64,000 bases of DNA from Haematomicrobium sanguinis DSM 21259 (lineage in GTDB: Bacteria; Actinomycetota; Actinomycetes; Actinomycetales; Micrococcaceae): NCBI RefSeq assembly GCF_000688395.1, contig NZ_JIAG01000014.1:1-64000 (forward strand), written 5' to 3'. The position numbers and the translations under genes are program-made. This document shows, one piece after another, positions 53,021 through 62,633 of this stretch (the first letter of the stretch is position 1; every line of letters begins with the position of its first letter). Under the pieces are notes generated by a model. The model saw only the letters and a list, made by a program, of their open reading frames with translations. It searched no databases and was not told the DNA's origin.

Positions 53021-54712
53021 TTGCTCACCACACACTCCAAGGGCGCCCGAGGTAAGCGCGCGCTCATGAAAGTTGGCGCCACCGTCGCTGCGGCCGCGCT
53101 GCTGCTCACCGGTTGCGCGCAGAGTCAGCGCGACAACAACGCCGGCGATGGGTCGAATGGCGGGGATGTGAACTCCACGTTCGTGTTCGCGGCGTCCTCT
53201 GACCCGAAGTCGCTGGATCCCGCGTTCGCTTCCGATGGCGAATCCTTCCGCGTCAGCCGCAATATTTTTGAAGGGCTCATTGGCGTCAAGCCCGGCACCG
53301 CCGACCCGGAGCCGCTCTTGGCCGAGTCATGGGAGGAGTCCGAGGACGGGCTTTCCTACACCTTCAAACTCAAGGAAGGCGTCAAGTTCCAGGACAACAC
53401 CGACTTCAACGCCGACGCCGTGTGCAAGAACTTTGACCGCTGGTACAACTTCACCGGTATCCAGCAAGCCGAGACGATGGCCTACTACTACGGCAATATT
53501 TTCCGTGGTTTCAAGGGCGATGACTCGGCGATTTACGAATCCTGCACCCCGAACGGCACCAACGAGGTGACCGTGAAGCTGGCGAAGCCGTTCGCCGGTT
53601 TCATCGCCTCGCTCTCGCTGCCGGCCTTCTCCATGCAAAGCCCCACCGCGCTGGAAAAGTACGGCGCGGATGTGGCGAAGGGCACCGAGGATAACCCCGA
53701 ATTGAGCGAGTATGCGCAAGGCAACCCCGTGGGTACCGGTCCGTTCAAGTTTGATAAGTGGAACGTCGGACAGCAGGTGGAATTGTCCAGCTGGGATGGC
53801 TACTGGGGAGACAAGGGCCAGATCAGCAAGGTCATCTTCCGCATCATCGATGACCCGACCGCCCGCAAGCAGGCCCTCCAGGCCGGGGAAATTGACGGCT
53901 ATGACCTGGTTGCGCCCTCGGACGTGCAAGCCTTGAGCGACGCCGGTTTCAATATTGTGAACCGCCAGCCATTCAACATTTTGTACCTGGGCATCAATCA
54001 GGCCATCCCGGAGCTGGCCAACCCGAAGGTGCGTCAAGCCATTGCCTACGCGATTGACAAGGAGGCGCTGGTCAAGCAGACCCTGCCCGAAGGCACCAAG
54101 GTCGCGACCCAGTTTGTGCCCGATATGGTCAATGGCTACAACCCGGACGTCACCAGCTACGACTATGATCCGGAAAAGGCGAAGCAGCTGTTGGCTGAGG
54201 CTGGCTACCCAGACGGGATCACCATCGATTTCAACTACCCGACCGGTGTGTCCCGCCCGTACATGCCCACGCCGACTGAAACCTTCACCGCGATCAGCGC
54301 CATGCTGAACGATGTGGGCATCAAGACCAACCCGGTGCCGGACAAGTGGAGCCCGGATTACCTGGATAAGGTTCAGGGAACCACCAAGGAGCACGGCATC
54401 CACCTTCTGGGCTGGACCGGCGACTACAACGACACCGACAACTTCATTGGCGTCTTCTTCGGCCAGAAGAAGATGGAGTGGGGCTTCGACGATCCGGCGC
54501 TCTTCAAGGCGCTGAACGATGCCCGCGGCATGAAGTCTCTGGATGAGCAGCTTCCGGTGTACCAGAAGATCAATGACGACATCATGAAGATGTTGCCCGG
54601 TATCCCGTTGGCCTCGCCGACCCCGTCGCTCGCGTTCGCCGAGCGCGTCGAGTCCTACCCGGCCAGCCCGGTTCAGGACGAGGTCTACAACCAGATCAAG
54701 CTCAGCAAGTAG
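53021..54712 (+). CDS. Opp/Dpp-type ABC substrate-binding lipoprotein
   Basis: The start is TTG 53021 with AAAGGGG 6 bp upstream. The lipobox LLLTGC places the lipidated Cys at about residue 31. The protein (563 residues) has the SBP family 5 pattern: SSDPKSLDPAFASDGESFRV, FKLKEGVKFQDNTDFNADAV, GNPVGTGPFKFDKW, and VRQAIAYAIDKEALV. Family members bind oligopeptides or oligosaccharides; the actual ligand is unknown. Confidence 0.93.
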   Translation: MLTTHSKGARGKRALMKVGATVAAAALLLTGCAQSQRDNNAGDGSNGGDVNSTFVFAASSDPKSLDPAFASDGESFRVSRNIFEGLIGVKPGTADPEPLLAESWEESEDGLSYTFKLKEGVKFQDNTDFNADAVCKNFDRWYNFTGIQQAETMAYYYGNIFRGFKGDDSAIYESCTPNGTNEVTVKLAKPFAGFIASLSLPAFSMQSPTALEKYGADVAKGTEDNPELSEYAQGNPVGTGPFKFDKWNVGQQVELSSWDGYWGDKGQISKVIFRIIDDPTARKQALQAGEIDGYDLVAPSDVQALSDAGFNIVNRQPFNILYLGINQAIPELANPKVRQAIAYAIDKEALVKQTLPEGTKVATQFVPDMVNGYNPDVTSYDYDPEKAKQLLAEAGYPDGITIDFNYPTGVSRPYMPTPTETFTAISAMLNDVGIKTNPVPDKWSPDYLDKVQGTTKEHGIHLLGWTGDYNDTDNFIGVFFGQKKMEWGFDDPALFKALNDARGMKSLDEQLPVYQKINDDIMKMLPGIPLASPTPSLAFAERVESYPASPVQDEVYNQIKLSK

Positions 54713-54725
54713 TGTGAGCCGCGCG

Positions 54726-54761
54726 GTGTGGGCGCCACTGTTCATCCGGTGGCGCCCACAC
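54726..54761 (+). terminator. Stem-loop between binding-protein and permease genes
   Basis: GTGTGGGCGCCAC (54726-54738) pairs perfectly with 54749-54761 around a 10-nt loop. No T-run follows. Such a stem after a binding-protein gene often limits read-through or stabilises the upstream mRNA, keeping binding protein in excess. Confidence 0.6.
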
Positions 54762-54839
54762 TGCTGTGATCGGCGCGTCCAACCCTAACCGAAGGAAGCG
54801 GGCGCACCGCACAACGGCGGTCGTTTTAGAAAGGGCACA

Positions 54840-55844
54840 GTGCTCAAACTCATTGCCAAGCGGTTGGCTCTCTTAATCCCAACCCTGATCGGCCTCTCCA
54901 TTCTGCTCTTCGCCTGGTTGCGCGCACTACCCGGCGGGCCCGCTGTGGGTTTGCTTGGTGAAAAAGCAACACCGGAGGCGATCGCCCGCGTCAACGAAGC
55001 GTACGGTTTTGATAAGCCCATCCTGGAGCAATACTTCATCTACATCGGGAAGCTGTTGCGCGGCGACTTTGGTCTGTCCACGGTGACCAACCGTCCGGTG
55101 CTCGAGGAATTTATCAACCGTTTCCCCGCCACCATTGAGCTGACACTCTTTGCCATCGCGTTCGCCGTGATCCTGGGCGTGCCGCTCGGTTACCTGGCCG
55201 CACGCAAGCGGGGTACTGCCATCGATAACGGTTCGGTGGTGTTCAGCTTGCTGGGTATCACCATCCCCGTCTTCTTCCTGGCCTTCATCTTAAAGTACGT
55301 GTTCTCCATCATGTGGCCGATCCTCCCGACCTCCGGGCGCCAAGACCCCCGCATTGACGCGACACACGTCACCAACTTTTACGTCCTTGACGGGCTGATG
55401 ACCCAAGAATGGGACGCGTCTTGGGATGCGTTCATTCACTTGATCCTCCCGGGCATTGCGTTGGGAACCATCCCGTTGGCGATCATTGTGCGCATTACCC
55501 GCGCCTCGGTGCTTCAGGTGCAAAACGCCGACTTTGTGCGCACCGCCAAGGCCAAGGGCATCTCGACGAAGCTGATCCGGCGCCGCTACATCCTGCGCAA
55601 CGCGTTGCTGCCGGTGGTCACCACGATTGGCCTCCAGCTCGGCCTCTTGCTCTCCGGGGCGGTCTTGACCGAGACCGTGTTCGGGTTCAACGGCATCGGC
55701 AAGTTCTTGCGAGACGCGATCTTTGCCCTGGACTACCCGGTGCTCCAAGGCTTCATTATTTTCATTGCGATTGTGTACTCGCTCGTCAACCTCATTGTTG
55801 ATGTGTCCTATGGTTTGATCGACCCGAGAGTGAGGGCCTCATGA
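54840..55844 (+). CDS. ABC permease, Opp/DppB-type
   Basis: GTG start with GAAAGG upstream. The 334-residue protein has the DppB opening ALLIPTLIGLSILLFAWLRA, YGFDKPILEQYFIYIGKLLRG, and the EAA-like FVRTAKAKGISTKLIRRRYI loop. About six membrane segments. It ends in an ATGA overlap with the second permease. Confidence 0.95.
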   Translation: MLKLIAKRLALLIPTLIGLSILLFAWLRALPGGPAVGLLGEKATPEAIARVNEAYGFDKPILEQYFIYIGKLLRGDFGLSTVTNRPVLEEFINRFPATIELTLFAIAFAVILGVPLGYLAARKRGTAIDNGSVVFSLLGITIPVFFLAFILKYVFSIMWPILPTSGRQDPRIDATHVTNFYVLDGLMTQEWDASWDAFIHLILPGIALGTIPLAIIVRITRASVLQVQNADFVRTAKAKGISTKLIRRRYILRNALLPVVTTIGLQLGLLLSGAVLTETVFGFNGIGKFLRDAIFALDYPVLQGFIIFIAIVYSLVNLIVDVSYGLIDPRVRAS

Positions 55845-56821
55845 GCCAGATGCTTCCTCCCAACCCCAGCGGCGGCCCCGATCTTCCGGATCCCACCGAT
55901 GAAGCGGCGGTGGAACTGACCAAGGACGCGGGCAAGGCGCGCAACACTCGCGGCACAAGCCTGTGGGGCGACGCGTTCCGGCGATTGCGCAAAAACCCGG
56001 TCGCGATTGCCGGCGCCATCATTGTGCTCTTGTTCGTGCTGGTCGCAATCCTCGCGCCCATCCTCGCGCCCTACCCAGGGGATGCGTTGCCGGGCCGCGA
56101 ATACATCACGCCGACCCACATCCCGGGCCCGGGCGAACTCCCGCAGTTCCCGCTCGGCTTAGATAAGTTCGGCGGGGACGAGTTGAGCAAACTCATTTGG
56201 GGTGCTCAGGCCTCGCTGACCATTGGTGTTGTCTCCACGATCTTCGGGTTGGCGGGCGGCATGCTCCTCGGCGCGCTCGCCGGAGGTTTCGGCGGCTGGG
56301 TGGAATCCGTGATCATGCGCTTCGTCGACATTATGCTCTCCATCCCCTCGCTTTTGCTTGCGGTCTCAATTGCGGCAATTTTGGGTCAAACGCCGATGGC
56401 GGTCATGATCGCGATCGGCGTGGCGCAAGTGCCGATCTTCGCGCGGCTGCTCCGCTCCTCGATGATCTCCCAGCGCAGTAGCGAATATGTGCTGGCGGCC
56501 CGGTCGCTGGGCCTGAGCCGCGGCACCATCGCCGTGGACCACATGCTCCCCAACAGCATGGGCCCGGTCATTGTGCAGGCAACGCTGACCCTCGCGACCG
56601 CGGTCATTGACGCGGCTGCGCTCTCTTTCCTCGGCTTGGGTGGCGGCCGCCCGGAAACGGCCGAGTGGGGCCGCATGCTCACCTACGCGCAAGACTCACT
56701 GGCGATCGCCCCGCAACTCGCGTTCTTCCCTGGCCTGTGCATCGCGATCACCGCGCTCGGGTTCACCCTCTTTGGCGAGTCGCTGCGCGAGGCTCTTGAT
56801 CCGAAGTCCCGCACCAAATAG
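55841..56821 (+). CDS. ABC permease, Opp/DppC-type
   Basis: The 326-residue protein has an extended N-terminus (about 55 residues), the FRRLRKNPVAIAGAIIVLLF opening of DppC proteins, and EYVLAARSLGLSRGTIAVDH as the EAA loop. It forms the importer with the DppB-type subunit. The ATPase is encoded on the opposite strand nearby. Confidence 0.95.
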   Translation: MSQMLPPNPSGGPDLPDPTDEAAVELTKDAGKARNTRGTSLWGDAFRRLRKNPVAIAGAIIVLLFVLVAILAPILAPYPGDALPGREYITPTHIPGPGELPQFPLGLDKFGGDELSKLIWGAQASLTIGVVSTIFGLAGGMLLGALAGGFGGWVESVIMRFVDIMLSIPSLLLAVSIAAILGQTPMAVMIAIGVAQVPIFARLLRSSMISQRSSEYVLAARSLGLSRGTIAVDHMLPNSMGPVIVQATLTLATAVIDAAALSFLGLGGGRPETAEWGRMLTYAQDSLAIAPQLAFFPGLCIAITALGFTLFGESLREALDPKSRTK

Positions 56822-56852
56822 CGGCGGCGCGGTCATGCCGGGCGGTGGCCCG

Positions 56853-57542
56853 TTATTGTGTTGAGGCGACGATGATGGCCGTGAGGTAATCGGCAACCTG
56901 CTGCTCGGTGAGGGTTGCGAAGTCAACTTCGGAAAGCGAATTTACGTTAAGGGTGACTAGCGCATTCTTGGACTCATCAAAATACAATGCCGTGTACGCG
57001 CCTTGGGGGTTGGGCGGAATCCACGTCCGCACCACGTCGATATCCACACCGCGCGAACTCACGGTTGACACGGTATTCTCGCGGTCGCCGCCGTAACTTT
57101 TGGGCTGGTTGAACTCTTCGACCGCGGCCTGCGCCTGTTCGGAGTCTGGGGCCTGTTGCAGTGTCAGAGCACCGGCGTAGCGCTCGTTAGACCAAAAGCT
57201 GCATTGATAGGTGTAGGCGTTTTCGACTTTGCCGGCATCTCCAAAGTCCCCATAGCCTTGGTCGCTGAGCTTGGCCGGGACGTCGAGGATTTTCGGGAGA
57301 GTATCGGCAATGAGGCACGGTCCCTTTTTAAAGTAGGCAATCGAACTCGTGAAACCGTCTGATTTGGGCCACTCTTCGGCCGTGGTCTTGAGCCACTCTG
57401 CCGATATCCCCGTTACCGAGGCGTTGCTCGGCACCGAATTGGGGTTGCCGCCCTGGCAGCCGGCCAACCCGAACCCTGCAAGTGTGACGAGCCCGGCCAG
57501 CAGCGCCGAGGCGCCTCGGCGGTGCGATCTGCCCAGGCTCAC
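56853..57542 (-). CDS. Lipoprotein of unknown function
   Basis: The 229-residue protein has a signal sequence ending in LAGFGLAGCQGG, a lipobox with Cys29. The mature part has two cysteines (GPCLIAD, YQCSFWS) likely paired outside the cell. It overlaps the dual ATPase gene (ATGA), so it is co-expressed with the importer, but its family is not recognised. Confidence 0.7.
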   Translation of the reverse strand: MSLGRSHRRGASALLAGLVTLAGFGLAGCQGGNPNSVPSNASVTGISAEWLKTTAEEWPKSDGFTSSIAYFKKGPCLIADTLPKILDVPAKLSDQGYGDFGDAGKVENAYTYQCSFWSNERYAGALTLQQAPDSEQAQAAVEEFNQPKSYGGDRENTVSTVSSRGVDIDVVRTWIPPNPQGAYTALYFDESKNALVTLNVNSLSEVDFATLTEQQVADYLTAIIVASTQ

Positions 57543-59296
57543 GACGCCGAGCCGAGCTCGATGTCCACGCCCGGAATCGAGGCGAGTAGCTTGACGGTGT
57601 ACGGGTGCTGCGGGTTCTCGAAAATCTCCTCGGTGGTCCCGGACTCGACAACCTCGCCGTCTTTCATGACGTGTACGTAGTCCGAAATCAGGCGCACGAC
57701 GGCCAGGTCATGCGAAATGAACACATAGGACAGCCCGTTCTCGCGCTGCAGCCGATCCAGCAGCTTCAAAATCTGATCCTGCACCAGGACGTCCAGGGCG
57801 CTGACCGGCTCGTCACACACGATCAGCTCGGGATCCAGGGCGAGCGCCCGGGCAATTGCCACACGTTGGCGCTGCCCGCCGGAAAGTTCCGAGGGGTATC
57901 GCGAAAGCATCTTCGGATCCAGCGCGACCTCTTCGAGCAGTTCGGCGACCCGGCGCCGGCGCAGCTTATTGTTGCCGCGCTTGTACGCGCGCAGCGGCTC
58001 GCTGACGATCTTCTCGATCGTGAACATCGGGTTCAGCGAGGAATAGGGGTCCTGGAAAATCGGCTGCACGCGTTGCCGGAAGTCCCGCAGTTGCGCGCGA
58101 TCCAGCTTCTGCACGGCGGTGCCCTCGAAGGTGATGTCGCCGCTCGTCGGGTCAATCAGCTTGAGCAGCATGCGCGCCGTCGTCGTCTTGCCGGACCCCG
58201 ACTCGCCCACAATCGCGGTCGTCTTCCCGCGCGGCACCTCGATGCTGACGCCCTTGACCGCCTGAAAATCCGGCTTCCCGAAACCGCCCTTAAACACCTT
58301 GCTGAGGTTCTTCACCGAGGCGATGAGCGCGGGTGCCTTGGTCTCGGCCGTGATGTTCGACGGCGTGTTCCCGGCTTCCGTGCGCCCCTCGCCAACGTGT
58401 TCATCAGCGGGGAGCGGCGGCACGTCTTCGACGTGCACGTTGGGGGTCATGCGGGCGGCCGCGATAGACGGCGCGGCGGCGACGAGCTTCTTGGTGTACT
58501 CGGCCTGCGGGTTTTCTAGGATTTGGCGCGCCGGACCGGCTTCGACGACCTCGCCCTTGTTCATGACGATGATGTCTTGGGCGCGCTCGGCAGCCAGACC
58601 CAAATCGTGGGTGATGAGCATGACGGCGGTGCCGAGCTCCTCGGTCATGCGCGAGATTTGGTCCAGAATGACGCGCTGCACCGAGACGTCCAGGGCGCTG
58701 GTGGGTTCGTCCGCGATGAGCAGTTTAGGGCGGCACGCCAAGCCAATGGCGATGAGCACGCGTTGGCGCATGCCGCCGGAGAGCTCATGCGGATACTGTT
58801 TGACGTGCTCCTTCGCGTTGGGCAGTCCGGCGAGCTCGAGAATGGCCTCCACCTTTTCGCCCACGTTCTTCTTTGTCGCGTGACCGTGCGCCAAGAGAGG
58901 CTCGGCGACTTGTTGGCCGATCCTGGTGACCGGGTTGAGGTTGCTCATGGGGTCCTGCGGCACCATACCAATGGAATTCCCACGTACCCGGCGCAAACCG
59001 GACTCTGCCATACCAACTAGCTCATCGCCGTCGAACTTAATGCTGCCCGAGGTGACCTTGCCGTTTTCGGCGAGCAGGCCGATCACCGCGGCCGCCGTGG
59101 TGGACTTGCCGGATCCGGATTCGCCGACGATCGCGAGGGTGCGGCCGGGCTCGATGGTGAAGCTGACGCCGCGCACCGCGTCCACCGTGCCGTCCTGGGT
59201 GGTGAAGCCGATGTTCAGGTCGGTGACCGTAAGGAGCGGTTCGCTGCCGCTCGGGGTCGCAGGGGTGGGCGCGGTGGAAGCGTCGAAGTCAGCCAT
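57539..59296 (-). CDS. Fused dual ABC ATPase, DppD-DppF type
   Basis: The 585-residue protein contains two ABC ATPase domains joined by a linker near residues 285-330. Each has Walker A (GESGSGKST, GESGSGKTT), an LSGG signature (LSGGMRQRV, LSGGQRQRV) and Walker B (LLIADEPTSALDV, LIVCDEPVSALDV). It would energise the Opp/Dpp importer. Encoded on the opposite strand to the permeases, with the lipoprotein gene downstream. Confidence 0.95.
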   Translation of the reverse strand: MADFDASTAPTPATPSGSEPLLTVTDLNIGFTTQDGTVDAVRGVSFTIEPGRTLAIVGESGSGKSTTAAAVIGLLAENGKVTSGSIKFDGDELVGMAESGLRRVRGNSIGMVPQDPMSNLNPVTRIGQQVAEPLLAHGHATKKNVGEKVEAILELAGLPNAKEHVKQYPHELSGGMRQRVLIAIGLACRPKLLIADEPTSALDVSVQRVILDQISRMTEELGTAVMLITHDLGLAAERAQDIIVMNKGEVVEAGPARQILENPQAEYTKKLVAAAPSIAAARMTPNVHVEDVPPLPADEHVGEGRTEAGNTPSNITAETKAPALIASVKNLSKVFKGGFGKPDFQAVKGVSIEVPRGKTTAIVGESGSGKTTTARMLLKLIDPTSGDITFEGTAVQKLDRAQLRDFRQRVQPIFQDPYSSLNPMFTIEKIVSEPLRAYKRGNNKLRRRRVAELLEEVALDPKMLSRYPSELSGGQRQRVAIARALALDPELIVCDEPVSALDVLVQDQILKLLDRLQRENGLSYVFISHDLAVVRLISDYVHVMKDGEVVESGTTEEIFENPQHPYTVKLLASIPGVDIELGSAS

Positions 59297-59338
59297 TCCT
59301 CTATTCTGACCTACTTTGCGCCGCGAGTGTTAGCTGGG

Positions 59339-60466
59339 TCACATGGGGGTGCCGAGGGAGTTTTTGACCTTCTCGGAGTTGTCCCAATCGTTGGCTTGCA
59401 TGGCGGCCTTGACCTTGCCGTCCTTCAACCAGTACGCCTGGAATGCGCCCTTCGGGTCGCCCTTGATCTCGACGCGGTCGTAGTCCGGCTTGCCGTCCTT
59501 GGTGTGGTCCACGCTGCCGAAGTATTCCATGCCGAGATCGTACTGGTCGGTGAAGAAATAGGGTTGCTTGTCGTAGACCGTGTCCTTGCCGGCAATGTTG
59601 GCGGCGGCGGTCTTGGCCTGCTCGATCGCGTTGTCCCAGTGTTGGACGCGCAGCCGGCCCAGGGTGGGGTGGTCCTCGTTGGCGATGTCGCCGATCGCGT
59701 AGATGTTCGGGTCTGAGGTTTGCAAGCGATCGTTGACGAGGACGCCGTCATCGACCGCGAGGCCGGCATCCTCGGCGAGTTGCACGTCCGGGTAGGCGCC
59801 GATGCCGACCACAATCATGTCGAACTGCTTGAGGTCATCCGTTGTCGGGGTGGCGTTCGTCTTCAGGGTGACGCCGTGTTCGCGGTGCAGGTTGGCGAAA
59901 ATCTCGGCGACCTCGGGGCCCAGTACCTTTTCCAGTGGAAGGTTGCCGCGGATGAACACGGTCACCTCGCAACCGTACTCGCGGGCGGCCGCCGCGACTT
60001 CTAGCCCGATCCAGCCGCCGCCAATAATGGCGATGTTCGGCTTGTCGTTCAGCGCCGCTTTGAGCCGATTGCTGTCTTCGGCGGTGCGCAAGTAAAAGAC
60101 GGGTTTGCCGGACTCCTCGGCCGCGGGAAAGGGTGTGGGTTGGGAGCCGGTCGCTAAGACGAGTTTGGTGTAGTCCAGGGTCTCGCCGTTTTCGGTGGTG
60201 ACGGTGTTGTCCTCGCGGTTGATGCTGGTGACTCGAGTCCCCATCAGGAGGGTGACGTTGTTGTCGCGGTACCAGTCGGCGTCTTTGACGGTGGCCGAGT
60301 CGGTGTCGGCTTTGCCGAGGAGCACGTCTTTGGAAAGCGGTGGACGCTCATACGGTAGGTGGTCCTCTGCGGCGACAAGCGTGATGGGATCTTGGTAATC
60401 CAATTCGCGGAGTTCGGTGGCGACGGTGGCTCCAGCCAGTCCGCCGCCGATAATGACGACGCTCAT
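59339..60466 (-). CDS. NAD(P)H:FAD oxidoreductase (ferredoxin-reductase-like)
   Basis: The 375-residue protein has an N-terminal FAD site VVIIGGGLAGATVATEL, LPYERPPLSKDVLLG, a central NAD(P) site IAIIGGGWIGLEVAAAA and the C-terminal YAIGDIANEDHPTLG. These features fit rubredoxin/ferredoxin-type reductases. The electron acceptor is not identified; no ferredoxin or P450 gene is beside it. Confidence 0.9.
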   Translation of the reverse strand: MSVVIIGGGLAGATVATELRELDYQDPITLVAAEDHLPYERPPLSKDVLLGKADTDSATVKDADWYRDNNVTLLMGTRVTSINREDNTVTTENGETLDYTKLVLATGSQPTPFPAAEESGKPVFYLRTAEDSNRLKAALNDKPNIAIIGGGWIGLEVAAAAREYGCEVTVFIRGNLPLEKVLGPEVAEIFANLHREHGVTLKTNATPTTDDLKQFDMIVVGIGAYPDVQLAEDAGLAVDDGVLVNDRLQTSDPNIYAIGDIANEDHPTLGRLRVQHWDNAIEQAKTAAANIAGKDTVYDKQPYFFTDQYDLGMEYFGSVDHTKDGKPDYDRVEIKGDPKGAFQAYWLKDGKVKAAMQANDWDNSEKVKNSLGTPM

Positions 60467-60609
60467 GCTCTCTCCCAGGTCAGTAGCTCCAGTGTGCTTC
60501 TGTCACAACCTAAACTTATGTGACCGCGAGCCGGGGATGCTAGTCACATGTCAGTTATGGGTCCGTGAGCGGTAGTTCGCGGACACCCTTGTGGGGCCGT
60601 AAACGCGAA

Positions 60610-60638
60610 AGAGGGCGCGACCACTGGTCGCGCCCTCT
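60610..60638 (-). terminator. Terminator of tRNA-Ser(GCT)
   Basis: AGAGGGCGCGACC (60610-60622) pairs perfectly with 60626-60638 around ACT. On the minus strand it lies directly after the tRNA-Ser gene and is followed by TTTC. A second poly-A run on the plus strand (60640-60646) might serve the opposite direction. Confidence 0.85.
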
Positions 60639-60649
60639 CAAAAAAATCG

Positions 60650-60738
60650 CGGAGACGGGGGGATTTGAACCCCCGGTCGAGTTTTAGCCCGACAATTCAT
60701 TAGCAGTGAATCCCATTCGGCCGCTCTGGCACGTCTCC
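60650..60738 (-). tRNA. tRNA-Ser(GCT)
   Basis: The minus strand folds as a class II tRNA: acceptor GGAGACG (60732-60738) with CGTCTCC, anticodon stem-loop TTCA-CTGCTAA-TGAA with anticodon GCT, a long variable arm, and T-loop GGTTCAAATCC. CCA is not encoded. Confidence 0.95.
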
Positions 60739-60872
60739 ACTGTTGCGAGAGCTATGCGCAAACGCAACCGTACCAGCGTACCCGGTAGCTGGCACGGTGA
60801 GCAAAGCGTGGCGCCAGAAGGGAGAGTGTGCAACTGACGTTCAGCTCCCCTCCACAAAAAGATGATAGACAG

Positions 60873-60894
60873 TGAAACTATCGATAGTTACACT
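60873..60894. promoter_or_regulatory. MerR operator
   Basis: A 22-bp palindrome with one mismatched pair (core AACTATCGATAGTT, 60877-60890) lies 7 bp before the MerR start ATG. MerR proteins bind such sites inside promoters. TAGACA (60867-60872) and TACACT (60890-60895) are plausible -35 and -10 elements. Confidence 0.65.
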
Positions 60895-60900
60895 ATCCAT

Positions 60901-61587
60901 ATGCGAATTGGTCAACTGAGCGCCGAGAGCGGCGTCTCCATCCCCAGTATCAAGTACTACATGCGTGAGGGCCTCTTGCCTGCTGGTCAGGCGACGAGCG
61001 CAAACCAGGCCGATTATTCGGGCGAGCACCTGGCCCGATTGCGGTTGATTCGCGGACTCGTGGAACTCACCGGGGTGGGAATTGAGCAGATCAGGCAATT
61101 GCTCGTCTTCATGGAACGCGGTCAGGTAGATAGTGAGTCGCTGAGCTATTCGCAGTCGCTGGCCAACCGGCGCCAGAATGACACCGCGCCCTCTCCGTCT
61201 GCGATGAGGCGAGTCAAGGCGGCACTGAATTTCAACGACGATTTGAATGGGGACCTGGCGGCGCGAGCCATTGAAATGGTCGCCCGCACCATCGACGTCA
61301 CCGAGGCCGCCGGAACAAGCGTGAGCGATGACTGGCTTCGCGTCTATGCGCGCCAAGCCCGCGCTTTGGCCAGCGAAGACATCGATGAAGTCGCCCGCCG
61401 CGCGGAGGATCCCGGCGCGCAAGTGAGCCTCGCGCTCCTCGGAACACTCCTCGGCGATGTCGTCATTGAAGAATTCCGACGCTACGAACAGGCCAGGATC
61501 TCCATCTCGCGATTCGATCGGGCCTCATCGAACCCAACGCAAGAACACCGTCAGTCAAACGAAACGCCCGCAAAGCGAAAGGAATAG
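60901..61587 (+). CDS. MerR-family regulator
   Basis: The start is ATG 60901. The 228-residue protein has the MerR DNA-binding domain (MRIGQLSAESGVSIPSIKYY, MREGLLPAGQATSANQADYS, EHLARLRLIRGL) and a helical C-terminal effector region without a clear metal-binding cysteine set. It leads an operon with two membrane-protein genes, 3 bp upstream of the first. Confidence 0.9.
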   Translation: MRIGQLSAESGVSIPSIKYYMREGLLPAGQATSANQADYSGEHLARLRLIRGLVELTGVGIEQIRQLLVFMERGQVDSESLSYSQSLANRRQNDTAPSPSAMRRVKAALNFNDDLNGDLAARAIEMVARTIDVTEAAGTSVSDDWLRVYARQARALASEDIDEVARRAEDPGAQVSLALLGTLLGDVVIEEFRRYEQARISISRFDRASSNPTQEHRQSNETPAKRKE

Positions 61588-61590
61588 ATC

Positions 61591-62631
61591 ATGAACGCCG
61601 CCGCCCCATCCACGTCTCGCACTGCCCAGGCACGCAGTGCGTTGCCGCAACTCAATCGACCCCTCTTAGTAGTAACCGTGGTTATGGCCGTGCTGACGCT
61701 CGTGTGCCTCGTGGGCTACTTCGCCGATCCGCGGGAGATTACCGGTGCTCCCGCCTGGGCGAAGCCGTTGAAGTTCTCCATTTCGATTGGCATTTACGCG
61801 CTGACGGCGCTCTGGCTCTTCCGGTTTATACCCGAACGGTTTCGTCGATTGGGGACCGCGCTCGCCTGGATCATTTCGGTGGCGCTCCTGATCGAGCAAG
61901 CCATCATCGTCAATGCCGTCATTTTGGGGACTACAAGCCACTTCAATGGGACGACCCCGTTGGCGATGGTTCTATGGCAGGTCATGGGAGCCAGTATTGT
62001 GTTTGTCTGGGTCGCGACGTTGATCCTCGCGGTGGTGCTCTGGAATGCGGAGTTGGGGGATCGGGCGCGAACGCTTGCGGTCCGAAGCGGTGTCGTCTTC
62101 GCTTTGCTCGGAATGGTGCTTGCTTTTGCGATGGTGGTTCCCGTGTATCCGTGGCTGAATACCGGTAGTCCAGACGTATTGGGCGCGCACTCTGTGGGAA
62201 GGCCGGACGGCGGCCCCGGGCTACCTCTTCTCGGCTGGAGCACAGTGACGGGGGACTTTCGCCCCGCGCACTTCCTAGGCATGCACGGCCTTCAAGCAAT
62301 CCCGCTCGTTGCCTGGGGGCTGGAGGCAGCTTCCCGAAAGAGCCCGGCTTTGCGGGTCGTGGGCGTGCGAATTGCTCTGATTTGGGCGGCCAACGTGGCG
62401 TGGTTCGGGTTCACCATGTTGCTCTTTGTGCAGGCGTTCCGGGCGCAACCGGTCACGGCCCCGGACGGGATCACGATCTCCCTGGCGGCAACAATTATTG
62501 CGGTAAGCGTGCTGGTCGCGATTGTCGGCGTTTGGCGAGCACTGGTAAGGGCACGCGCACGGGCATCGGCTGGGCAGCATAGGCCGGCGCCCCAAAGCCA
62601 AGCGGTGCCCCAGCATCACCAGGCGGTCTAG
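61591..62631 (+). CDS. Polytopic membrane protein of unknown function
   Basis: The 346-residue protein has about eight membrane segments and conserved stretches FADPREITGAPAWAKPLKFS, GTTSHFNGTTPLAMVLWQVM, and PAHFLGMHGLQAIPLVAWGL. These recur in bacterial membrane proteins without known function. Several conserved His residues in or near membrane segments suggest a redox, metal or quinone link, which is inference. Second gene of the MerR operon. Confidence 0.65.
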   Translation: MNAAAPSTSRTAQARSALPQLNRPLLVVTVVMAVLTLVCLVGYFADPREITGAPAWAKPLKFSISIGIYALTALWLFRFIPERFRRLGTALAWIISVALLIEQAIIVNAVILGTTSHFNGTTPLAMVLWQVMGASIVFVWVATLILAVVLWNAELGDRARTLAVRSGVVFALLGMVLAFAMVVPVYPWLNTGSPDVLGAHSVGRPDGGPGLPLLGWSTVTGDFRPAHFLGMHGLQAIPLVAWGLEAASRKSPALRVVGVRIALIWAANVAWFGFTMLLFVQAFRAQPVTAPDGITISLAATIIAVSVLVAIVGVWRALVRARARASAGQHRPAPQSQAVPQHHQAV

Positions 62632-62633
62632 GC

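Noticed and set aside
53327-54745. A 472-codon frame antisense to the ABC binding-protein gene
   Set aside because: It is the mirror of a clear SBP family 5 gene with lipobox and ribosome site.
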